Of a stretch of DNA of 6,713 nucleotides, positions 1 through 5,630 are shown one piece after another. The notes beneath the pieces are model-generated. The model made no database searches, was not told the DNA's origin, and saw only the letters and a program-made list of their open reading frames with translations. Location of the stretch: assembly GCA_002309235.1 (NCBI GenBank), contig DBXA01000071.1, positions 1-6,713 on the forward strand. The letters run 5' to 3'. Position 1 is the first letter of the stretch, and each line of letters begins with the position of its first letter. The position numbers were made by a program, and so were the translations under genes. The DNA is from Christensenella sp. UBA1224. GTDB taxonomy: Bacteria; Bacillota; Clostridia; Christensenellales; Aristaeellaceae.

Positions 1-98
1 TTTTCCGGTGCCTCCTCTTGGGCAAGCGCCGGGCATACGCAAAAGGCGAATATGACCGCCAGAGCGATCACAAGGGGCTTTTTCAGCACTGTGAACAT
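1..98 (-). CDS. Secreted protein, N-terminal fragment (runs off the window)
   Basis: Only the first 32 codons are present. They read as a classical Sec signal peptide: a short basic start (MFTVLKKP), a hydrophobic core (LVIALAVIFAFCV) and an ALA|QEE signal peptidase I site near residue 26. The start is well supported, because AAGGAGG (114-108) sits 9 nt upstream of the ATG at 98, and a consensus promoter lies further upstream at 156-185. The Cys residues in the core do not form a lipobox, so a soluble or wall-associated secreted protein is more likely than a lipoprotein. The mature part is outside the window and its function cannot be told. The gene has its own promoter, so it need not be co-expressed with the macro-domain gene that ends at 202. 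Confidence 0.75.
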   Translation of the reverse strand, partial: MFTVLKKPLVIALAVIFAFCVCPALAQEEAPE

Positions 99-155
99 AG
101 ATCGTCTCCTCCTTAAGCCGATCCCCGCAATTGCCAGCAGGGTTTCATGCCGCTC

Positions 156-185
156 ATTATAAAACGGGTAAACTCCGCCTGTCAA
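156..185 (-). promoter_or_regulatory. Consensus sigmaA-type promoter for the secreted-protein gene
   Basis: On the minus strand TTGACA (185-180) and TATAAT (161-156) are both perfect and 18 nt apart. Transcription would start near 149, leaving a leader of about 50 nt before the ATG at 98. The promoter lies in the 103-nt gap after the macro-domain gene. I see no convincing terminator in that gap, only a 5-bp CCTGA/TCAGG stem near the stop codon followed by a short TTT, so read-through from the operon is possible. Confidence 0.8.
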
Positions 186-201
186 ACCTGAATATCACCG
201 G

Positions 202-1380
202 TCAGGCACCCAGCAGCTGCTGGTCATAGCTGAACAGGTATTCATTGATCAGCATGATATCGTATATCCTGTGCTCGATAAAATAGGTGATGATGACATC
301 CGCCGTGCTGGACTGGGAGAGGGCATAGCCCGCTTTGCGCAGCATATCCTCCGCCTCCGCCATATCCAACTCCAGCGCCAGGGCGAAGGCGATGGCCGTG
401 GTCTTGGAGGGGCGGTAATGGACATCCGAGCGGATCTTGGAAAAGAGCTTGCGGTCGATATTTGCCTTCTTGTAGCACTCGGAATCCTTCATGCCCTTCT
501 CATCGATCTTGCGCAACAGCATCTGGGAAAAGCTCTCGTCCAGGTGCGAGAGCGCCTCCTCGATCGAACCGCGCGCTGCGCCCGCGGCGGTGTGCTTCGT
601 CCTGAAAGCCCCAAGGGGAGAATGCTCTCGTGCCTGCGGAGCAGCTGCCGGCAGCGGAGCGGGAGCACTGAAATCCTCATGTGCCTCTTCTTCCGGCATG
701 GCAGCCTTCTCCGCTAACGCGTCCGAAAGATCCTCATCAGGCCTTGCGAACAGCTTGCGGTGAAACCGTATATCCTCCTCCGGAAGGAAGGCAGGAGCAT
801 TATAACGCAGCTCCTCATCCCTGCGGTTCCCTGCCCTGCCGAAGGTATGGGCGGCTACATATCTATCGTCGATATAGGCGCGGATATCGCTGAAGCGCGC
901 ACTGGAGGTCTCGAAAGAGGCCCTGTCGTATATTACGAGCCAGACCGTCATATCGTGCTTCTCAAGGAAAGCGCGCACCTCTTCCTCTGCCGCCTGCAGG
1001 GCCTTATCCCTGGGGTAGCCGTACGCGCCTGCCGATATAAGAGGGAAGGCGACCGAGCTGAGCCTCTTTTTCGCCGCGATAGCAAGGCACCTGCGCCAGC
1101 AGGAGCGCAGCGCCCTTTCCTCCCCCTGCTGCCCGCCGTGCCAGACAGGCCCGACGGTGTGTATCACGTATTTCGCAGGCAGATTGTAGCCGCGCGTGAG
1201 CACGGCATCCCCCACCGGGCAGCCGCCTATCCTGCGGCATTCCTCCAGGAGCCCCGGCCCCGCGGCGGCGTGTATCGCGCCGTCAACGCCTCCGCCGCCC
1301 AACAGCGTAGAATTGGCGGCATTGACGATGGCATCGCACTTCATGCGGGTGATATCATCCCGTACGATCAGAAAAGGCAT
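202..1380 (-). CDS. Macro-domain (ADP-ribosyl hydrolase type) protein with C-terminal HTH-like helical domain
   Basis: This is a 392-residue protein. Residues 1-170 are a MacroD/YmdB-type macro domain: DDIT at 8-11, VNAAN at 19-23, the GGGGVDGAI loop at 28-36, HTVGPVW at 74-80 and ISAGAYGYP at 115-123. N23 and D33 match the catalytic Asn and Asp of E. coli YmdB, so hydrolysis of O-acetyl-ADP-ribose or of mono-ADP-ribose on proteins is expected in the cytoplasm. Residues about 180-270 form a charged, Pro/Ala/Glu-rich linker. Residues about 275-390 are all-helical; 295-318 look like an XRE-style helix-turn-helix (DSECYKKANIDRKLFSKIRS), followed by a conserved-looking tail. From memory this macro plus helical-tail layout recurs in Firmicutes, but the tail's role is not established. 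The start is backed by AAAGGGG 6 nt upstream. It is the last gene of the three-gene operon, 22 nt after the hydrolase. Confidence 0.9.
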   Translation of the reverse strand: MPFLIVRDDITRMKCDAIVNAANSTLLGGGGVDGAIHAAAGPGLLEECRRIGGCPVGDAVLTRGYNLPAKYVIHTVGPVWHGGQQGEERALRSCWRRCLAIAAKKRLSSVAFPLISAGAYGYPRDKALQAAEEEVRAFLEKHDMTVWLVIYDRASFETSSARFSDIRAYIDDRYVAAHTFGRAGNRRDEELRYNAPAFLPEEDIRFHRKLFARPDEDLSDALAEKAAMPEEEAHEDFSAPAPLPAAAPQAREHSPLGAFRTKHTAAGAARGSIEEALSHLDESFSQMLLRKIDEKGMKDSECYKKANIDRKLFSKIRSDVHYRPSKTTAIAFALALELDMAEAEDMLRKAGYALSQSSTADVIITYFIEHRIYDIMLINEYLFSYDQQLLGA

Positions 1381-1402
1381 TTTCTTCCCCTTTCAGACAG
1401 TT

Positions 1403-2413
1403 TCATTTCCACCCTGTCACTTCATCAAAGGCAGCCCAGCCCAGCTCCGCGTAGAAGCGATGCCCCGCGGGGCCCGTCACATGGCGCAGCTTTTGCGCCG
1501 CGCCGCAGGCACGATAGCCCTTTTCCGCTATGGCATACTGCTGCATGGCGCTCTCCAGGGGGAAAATCTTATCATCCTTGCCGTTCACGATCACGAGCGG
1601 CCTCGGCGCGATCAGGCAGGCAAGGTCTCCCATGTCAAACCAATTCATGATGCCCGGCACGTAATTGCAGATGCAGTGCCGGATCAGCCCGATGGACTGC
1701 GTAAACCCGCAGAAGGCGCAGGATGGCATGGCCGCAGCGATGCGCGTATCACAGGCCGCGGCATAGACAGAAGCCGTACCCCCGCCGGAATTGCCCATCA
1801 CGGCGATACGCGTGCTGTCGATGCGCGGGAAATGCCCGGGCAGTATATCGATCGCGCGGGAGATATCGAACACGCGCTGGCCGATGAGCGTCTGGCCCAC
1901 GAGCATGGCCTGCACCGCGTACTGGTGGCAGGCAGGGCCTTCCGGCGTGCCGCCGCGCTCGCCGAAGCCGCGCTGCTCCATCACGATGGCGATCTGCCCC
2001 CGGGCGATCACCTGCCGCGCGAAATCCCTGTCGTCGGCAATGGTCTGTTCATCCCCCGGGTATTTGGGCCTGCCCAGGGAGATGTGCATGCCCTTGGAAT
2101 GCCCCTGCAGACATATAACGGCCGGGAGTCTGTCTTCCCGCCCGTCCCTGGGGATCAGCACATGACAGAGCACATCCACATCTTCCTCGCTCGTGAAAAG
2201 CACACGGTGCTCCGTAAAGCCCTCCTCCTCGCGTACCCATTCCGTGCGGAAGTCATCCGGGCAGGGTTTCATAAGGTCGAGCCCCAGAAGGCCGCGCAGC
2301 TTCCCGCGCGCCTCCTCCTGCCAGGTGGGAAAATCTCCCTTTTCGTCATAGCGCAGGCGCGCCGCAGCGCCCTTCAGCTTTTTTTCCATATGAACAAAAG
2401 GATCCAATGCCAT
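1403..2413 (-). CDS. Alpha/beta hydrolase, acetyl-xylan-esterase/dienelactone-hydrolase-like
   Basis: The protein has 336 residues from the preferred start. Numbering from the longer ATG (2428), the nucleophile elbow is GNSGG with Ser214. The acid is probably Asp286 in GKDDKIFP and the base His323 in GPAGHRF, giving a complete Ser-Asp-His triad in the right order and spacing. The N-terminal part contains a LPAVICLQGH strand-turn (residues 101-110) that probably forms the oxyanion side. There is no signal peptide, so it acts in the cytoplasm. The overall layout resembles the large Abhydrolase_7/acetyl xylan esterase group, whose members remove acetyl or other acyl groups from sugars and small esters; the substrate is not readable here. 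The ATG at 2413 is preferred because GGAGGG (2426-2421) lies 7 nt upstream, whereas the ATG at 2428 has only a weak, distant GGGG. It is the middle gene of the operon, between phosphofructokinase and the macro-domain gene. Confidence 0.85.
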   Translation of the reverse strand: MALDPFVHMEKKLKGAAARLRYDEKGDFPTWQEEARGKLRGLLGLDLMKPCPDDFRTEWVREEEGFTEHRVLFTSEEDVDVLCHVLIPRDGREDRLPAVICLQGHSKGMHISLGRPKYPGDEQTIADDRDFARQVIARGQIAIVMEQRGFGERGGTPEGPACHQYAVQAMLVGQTLIGQRVFDISRAIDILPGHFPRIDSTRIAVMGNSGGGTASVYAAACDTRIAAAMPSCAFCGFTQSIGLIRHCICNYVPGIMNWFDMGDLACLIAPRPLVIVNGKDDKIFPLESAMQQYAIAEKGYRACGAAQKLRHVTGPAGHRFYAELGWAAFDEVTGWK

Positions 2414-2420
2414 CAGATCA

Positions 2421-2426
2421 CCCTCC
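2421..2426 (-). promoter_or_regulatory. Ribosome binding site that decides the hydrolase start
   Basis: GGAGGG on the minus strand is 7 nt before the ATG at 2413. It overlaps the first codons of the alternative upstream start at 2428, which has no comparable site. This is why the shorter protein is annotated. Confidence 0.65.
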
Positions 2427-2447
2427 ATCCTCCAATTCTCTGCCCCA

Positions 2448-3698
2448 TCAGGGCTGTGCCTTTATCTTTTTCAGGCGTACAAAGCGCGGGAGGCCGTCCT
2501 CCCAGCAAAGGTCGCTCCTTCCCTGTATGAGGGGCAGGCAGTACTCCACAAAGGGGCGCAGGATACCATTCCCCTCCTCATTGATCCACTCCCGGGGCAG
2601 CTTCTTTTCGGCATTCGCCACAGTCGCCAGGTCCAGAAGGCATATATCACAGCGATATCCGCCGTTTTCATCGGCAGAGCGCGCAAAGCCAACCATCTTA
2701 TCCGTAACGCCCGACACGGCGTATTCCACCGCAGCCCTGCCGGCTGCGCAGCTCTCCTCGATATCCACCTTTGAGGCGCAGTGGGCGGCACAGCGCTGCA
2801 GAAGGCTTATCTCCACCGCGCGCACCTTCGCGCCCGTCAGCCGCTTCATATGGCGCGCGAGATAAGAGGCAGTGCCGCCCATCTCGCTGTGCCCGAAGGC
2901 ATCCACCGTAAGATCCCCGGAGGCGTAGGAGGCTATGAGCCTGCCCTGCGCATCGTGTATCCCCTCCGAGACGGCCACGATGCACTTCTTCTTTTCATCG
3001 TATACCCTTTTCACGGCCCGGGTAAAGCTTTCGATATCGAAATCCAGCTCCGGCACATACACGAGATCCGGCCCGAAGCCCTTTTCCCCCGCCAGGACGG
3101 AGGCCGCCGTGAGCCACCCAGCATTCCTGCCCATGCACTCCACCACAGCGATCATGGGGGTATCGTACACAAAGGCATCGTGCCATATCTCCATAAAGGA
3201 TGTGGCGATGTACTTGGCGGCGGAGCCGAAGCCGGGGGTATGGTCCGTGCCGTAAAGGTCATTGTCGATGGTCTTGGGAATGCCCATACAGCGGCACTCA
3301 TAACCCTTTTCGCGCATATAACGGGATATCTTGGCGATGGTATCCATGGAGTCGTTGCCGCCGTTGTAAAAGAAATACCTGACATCGTATTTCCGGAATA
3401 TCTCCAGGATGCGCGCGTAATCGGAAGCATCCTCCTCCGGGTCCTTCAGCTTATACCGGCAGGAGCCCAGTTCTGAGGAGGGTGTATTCTTCAGATAGGC
3501 GAGCTCCTCCTCATCTTCCAGCCCCAGATCGATCAGGTCATCCTCCAGCACGCCCTTGATGCCGTGCAGCGCTCCCAAGACCCGCGTGATGCACGGGGAA
3601 TCCAGCGCCGCGCGGATCGCGCCGTACGCGCTGGCGTTGATGGCGGAGGAAGGGCCTCCGGATTGTCCTATGATGCACGCGCCTTTCAGACCATTCAT
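2448..3698 (-). CDS. pfp: 6-phosphofructokinase, long form, probably pyrophosphate-dependent
   Basis: This 416-residue enzyme phosphorylates fructose 6-phosphate to fructose 1,6-bisphosphate in glycolysis. Motifs in order: GQSGGPSSAIN (11-21, phosphoryl-donor loop), GGNDSMDT (113-120), PKTIDND (141-147, with D145 matching the E. coli catalytic Asp127), MGRNAGW (189-195), SEGI (244-247) and RAVEISLLQR (293-302). In ATP enzymes the second and third motifs read GGDGS and PGTIDND. Here D116 replaces the Gly (E. coli 104) and K142 replaces the other Gly (E. coli 124), both known marks of PPi-using enzymes, so a reversible PPi-fructose-6-phosphate phosphotransferase is predicted. Length fits the long family. 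ATG 3698 is preferred because AAGGCGG lies 7 nt upstream; ATG 3704 is also possible. A TTG at 3743 is open but would lie at the predicted transcription start. It is first in an operon with the hydrolase (34-nt gap) and macro gene. Confidence 0.92.
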   Translation of the reverse strand: MNGLKGACIIGQSGGPSSAINASAYGAIRAALDSPCITRVLGALHGIKGVLEDDLIDLGLEDEEELAYLKNTPSSELGSCRYKLKDPEEDASDYARILEIFRKYDVRYFFYNGGNDSMDTIAKISRYMREKGYECRCMGIPKTIDNDLYGTDHTPGFGSAAKYIATSFMEIWHDAFVYDTPMIAVVECMGRNAGWLTAASVLAGEKGFGPDLVYVPELDFDIESFTRAVKRVYDEKKKCIVAVSEGIHDAQGRLIASYASGDLTVDAFGHSEMGGTASYLARHMKRLTGAKVRAVEISLLQRCAAHCASKVDIEESCAAGRAAVEYAVSGVTDKMVGFARSADENGGYRCDICLLDLATVANAEKKLPREWINEEGNGILRPFVEYCLPLIQGRSDLCWEDGLPRFVRLKKIKAQP

Positions 3699-3705
3699 TG
3701 CCATG

Positions 3706-3712
3706 CCGCCTT
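3706..3712 (-). promoter_or_regulatory. Ribosome binding site favouring the phosphofructokinase start at 3698
   Basis: AAGGCGG on the minus strand differs from AAGGAGG at one base and ends 7 nt before the ATG at 3698. For the ATG at 3704 the same element is far too close, and that start would have to use a weaker AAGGG further upstream. Confidence 0.5.
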
Positions 3713-3751
3713 TCCCTTTTTTATCGATCGCTGCCAATATCAAACGCGATC

Positions 3752-3781
3752 ATTATAGCATTTCCCGCAGCCGCCGCACAA
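3752..3781 (-). promoter_or_regulatory. Extended -10 promoter for the phosphofructokinase-hydrolase-macro operon
   Basis: The minus strand carries TGCTATAAT (3760-3752), a perfect -10 with the TG extension. A weak -35, TTGTGC (3781-3776), lies 18 nt upstream; an extended -10 tolerates a poor -35. Transcription would start near 3745 and give a leader of about 45 nt. That placement makes the in-frame TTG at 3743 unlikely as a translation start. Confidence 0.7.
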
Positions 3782-3816
3782 GCGCAGAAAAGCCTTAAGC
3801 CGACGCCGCAAAGAAC

Positions 3817-3848
3817 AAAAAAGCTGCTGCGCCGGAAAGCACAGCAGC
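3817..3848 (-). terminator. Rho-independent terminator of the SH3-protein gene
   Basis: Read on the minus strand, a 10-bp stem (GCTGCTGTGC / GCGCAGCAGC, one G-U pair) with a 6-nt loop TTTCCG is followed directly by TTTTTTG. On the plus strand the same position would be a C-A mismatch and no T-run follows, so it works in the minus direction. It lies about 90 nt after the stop codon at 3937 and just before the next operon's promoter. Confidence 0.85.
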
Positions 3849-3936
3849 GGCTGCAAAAATACGTCCGCCCGGATCCATTACCTCCTGTGATCACTTCTCT
3901 CAGAACAGCTCTTATCCGGCACAGCAGTCTCAATCT

Positions 3937-4725
3937 CTATTCCCAGCACTCCGGCGGCGCCCATGCCCTCTGGAGCTTTCCATCGGAGGTCTCACATTCG
4001 TACAGGAGCCATCCGTTCTGCTGGTAATAAGCCTTCACAGAGCTTCCCGCATAGATGGTGTAGAGCGCCTGTTTATAATCCGTACCCGGGCCGTAATGCG
4101 GTACATGGGTCTCGGTGATCGCTGCCCAGGTATACTCGTCATCATCGACAGGTACATTTTTATAGCCGTCCACCCGCTTCATGCCGGTATAGAGGCGATA
4201 CCGGGAGCCATCGGACTCAAACTCGAAATAGCCCCACATCACGCCGTTGCCCTCCACCTGATAATACACTTTGACATCGGTCGATTCCGGGAAGCGCTCC
4301 GTCCAGGTGTACTTCGTATTTGGGCCGCTGCGCGTAGCAAGATTCTGGTTAGGCACACAGGATGTCGCCTTATATGGGAATTCCGGCACATAGGATCTGT
4401 CCGGTACATCATCCTGCCATGCGGAAGAGGGGGAAATATCGCTCCTGCCTTCCGTCAGCACCGTATATTCCGGGTATTCGAGATAGCCCGCGTAATTCCC
4501 ATATACCACGAAGATGCCCCAATCGATATCCGAAAGGTAGATCACCACGCTGTCCGCCGGCACAAGGGTGAGGATATCCCGGTACGCCCTGTCCGGGCTG
4601 TCATACAGCGGATACCTATACGGTATGTACAGCTCATCCCCGATCTCCGGGGTGACGGTATAGGCGTCTGCGCAGGAAAAGGAAACGAGAAGCACCGCAA
4701 TCAGGCAAATGATCAGCTTTTTCAT
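3937..4725 (-). CDS. Secreted protein with three SH3-like modules
   Basis: The protein has 262 residues. A Sec signal peptide runs MKKLIICLIAVLLVSFSC with an ADA|YTV signal peptidase I site after residue 21; the Cys at 18 lacks a lipobox context. Three beta-rich SH3-like units follow. Unit 1 (about 29-90) has the paired ...SDIDWGIFVVYGNYAGYLEY pattern. Unit 2 (about 122-188) has NLATRSGPNTKYTW at 128-141. Unit 3 (about 198-258) has THVPHYGPGTDYKQ at 206-219 followed by a YYQQNGWLLYE strand pair. The RSGPNTKYT and HYGPGTDYK signatures are typical of bacterial SH3 domains, which bind cell-wall peptide or serve as surface adaptors. No catalytic domain is present, so a wall-binding or adhesion role is inferred. 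The start at 4725 is preferred over the ATG at 4743 because GAAGG lies about 7 nt upstream and the signal peptide begins there. It appears to be transcribed alone, ending at the terminator at 3817-3848. Confidence 0.85.
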   Translation of the reverse strand: MKKLIICLIAVLLVSFSCADAYTVTPEIGDELYIPYRYPLYDSPDRAYRDILTLVPADSVVIYLSDIDWGIFVVYGNYAGYLEYPEYTVLTEGRSDISPSSAWQDDVPDRSYVPEFPYKATSCVPNQNLATRSGPNTKYTWTERFPESTDVKVYYQVEGNGVMWGYFEFESDGSRYRLYTGMKRVDGYKNVPVDDDEYTWAAITETHVPHYGPGTDYKQALYTIYAGSSVKAYYQQNGWLLYECETSDGKLQRAWAPPECWE

Positions 4726-4786
4726 TGGGCTACCTTCTTCCATCCGCTTATGTTGTAAAATCTAATGTAGATGTTTGAAACAGAGG

Positions 4787-4807
4787 AACTGCTTGCAGTT
4801 ATTGCAA
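4787..4807. repeat. Overlapping inverted repeats upstream of the SH3-protein gene
   Basis: AACTGC (4787-4792) and GCAGTT (4795-4800) form a 6-bp perfect dyad with a 2-nt centre. TTGCA (4793-4797) and TGCAA (4803-4807) form a second one sharing the middle arm, so the two pairings exclude each other. It lies about 60-80 nt before the start at 4725, a fitting place for an operator, but short dyads also arise by chance. Confidence 0.25.
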
Positions 4808-4843
4808 AAGATATCATTAGATCCAGGATATTGCCAGCAGCAT

Positions 4844-4866
4844 TTCCGTACCGCGGATCACATGGG
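4844..4866 (-). repeat. Relic of RHS coding sequence (direct repeat of 6551-6573)
   Basis: These 23 nt match 6551-6573 at 21 positions, in the same orientation. In one minus-strand frame they encode AHVIRGTE, compared with THVIRGTE in the intact RHS gene. That frame stops about 40 nt further on (TAA) and has no start, so this is a remnant and not a gene. Similarity appears to continue weakly on both sides (for example the ATATCC/ATATCTCC segment downstream). Confidence 0.55.
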
Positions 4867-5039
4867 CATACCTCTTTTCTTGCTCGCAAACACCAGAAAC
4901 ATTCGTTCATCAAATAAACAGAACCACCTATCTTCTTACATGGGTTGTTTTCTCTTGCCGTAATATCTGCGATCTATGACCAGTTTAATCCTTTCTTACA
5001 CATGAACGTCCAGCTCCCGAATCAGTAGTTAAATAGATA

Positions 5040-5630
5040 CTATTCCCGGTATTTATTCACGTGATCTTCCATTTTGTTCCAATCTGTTGGTCTGTACAAT
5101 TCAGGAAAATTCGAAAGAATACTGTCGTAGTGTATAATAACATCAAGCTTTCTATCATCATAGGTTGGTGACCAACTATTCCGTTCCATATAGCTTCCAT
5201 CCACAAAAAAAATGTACTCGGTATTGCGAAATAATCCCCCAGCATAGTATGACCTGCATACTGTTACATCCAATATCCCAAAAGCCCACGTATATTCCTC
5301 TAAAGTCAAATCATTGATCCATTGCATGCAGTAAACTCTTTCATCCTTCCTGACAATCCCAAGGTAGATAACGTTTATGTACTCGCTTTCGTATATTTCG
5401 TAAGCAAATCCTTCTATTTCTTTTTCCATGACTAATTTTAGTTCTAATGGCTGAAGAATATCAAAATCAATATAATAACTATTATCGCTTATATTTGCTG
5501 AACTACAGAGAAATGGAAGGCTTTCTATCACTTCTCTTATTTCTATATCCTGCTCAGCCAATACATTGTAACTCCCGACAGTAATCAATACCATAACTGC
5601 AGACACTATGCATATAATCCTCTTTACCAT
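5040..5630 (-). CDS. Secreted protein of unknown function, candidate immunity partner of the RHS tip
   Basis: This 196-residue protein starts with a Sec signal peptide (MVKR, then the core IICIVSAVMVLITVGSY, with a VLA|EQ cleavage site near residue 25). The mature part is about 170 residues, acidic and rich in aromatic residues, with Cys at 42, 101 and 125. It ends in a YRPTDWNKMEDHVNKYRE-like charged helix. I do not recognise the family. The ATG at 5630 lies inside the last codons of the RHS gene (7-nt overlap) and has only a poor ribosome site (GTGAAAG), which points to translational coupling. Small genes overlapping the 3' end of an RHS tip are very often immunity genes. The signal peptide would place this one outside the membrane, which fits only if the tip acts on an extracytoplasmic target. 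The gene is markedly AT-rich (one 60-base line, 5461-5520, counts 17 G+C). Confidence 0.75.
   Translation of the reverse strand: MVKRIICIVSAVMVLITVGSYNVLAEQDIEIREVIESLPFLCSSANISDNSYYIDFDILQPLELKLVMEKEIEGFAYEIYESEYINVIYLGIVRKDERVYCMQWINDLTLEEYTWAFGILDVTVCRSYYAGGLFRNTEYIFFVDGSYMERNSWSPTYDDRKLDVIIHYDSILSNFPELYRPTDWNKMEDHVNKYRE

Larger units (their letters stand above)
4726..5039. other. Gene-poor gap with degraded RHS-type sequence
   Basis: No convincing gene lies here on either strand. The short open frames have no ribosome sites and no recognisable motifs. The stretch contains a 23-nt relic of RHS sequence (4844-4866) and a pair of overlapping inverted repeats (4787-4807). I could not find a clear promoter for the SH3-protein gene, nor a terminator for the gene ending at 5040. 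Base composition is AT-rich compared with 1-4725. The simplest reading is decayed accessory DNA left by turnover of an RHS cassette. Confidence 0.5.

Noticed and set aside
99..201. Terminator after the macro gene
   Set aside because: Only a 5-bp CCTGA/TCAGG stem with a long loop and a TTT; too weak to call.
760..1650. Plus-strand open frame opposite the macro gene
   Set aside because: Low-complexity translation and no domain, while the minus strand encodes a clear macro domain.
1196..2530. Long plus-strand open frame (444 codons) opposite the hydrolase and macro genes
   Set aside because: It is the complement of two genes with complete catalytic motifs; its Arg/Pro/His/Ala-rich translation shows no domain and it crosses a gene boundary. 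High GC explains the lack of stops.
2781..3476. Plus-strand open frame opposite the phosphofructokinase gene
   Set aside because: Shadow of a strongly conserved enzyme; no motifs of its own.
3699..3743. TTG at 3743 as the phosphofructokinase start
   Set aside because: It adds 15 residues not expected for the family and would sit about 2 nt from the predicted transcription start.
4722..4913. 63-codon minus-strand open frame in the gap before the SH3-protein gene
   Set aside because: No ribosome site or domain; it runs across the RHS relic in a different frame from the RHS-like reading and into the SH3 gene start.
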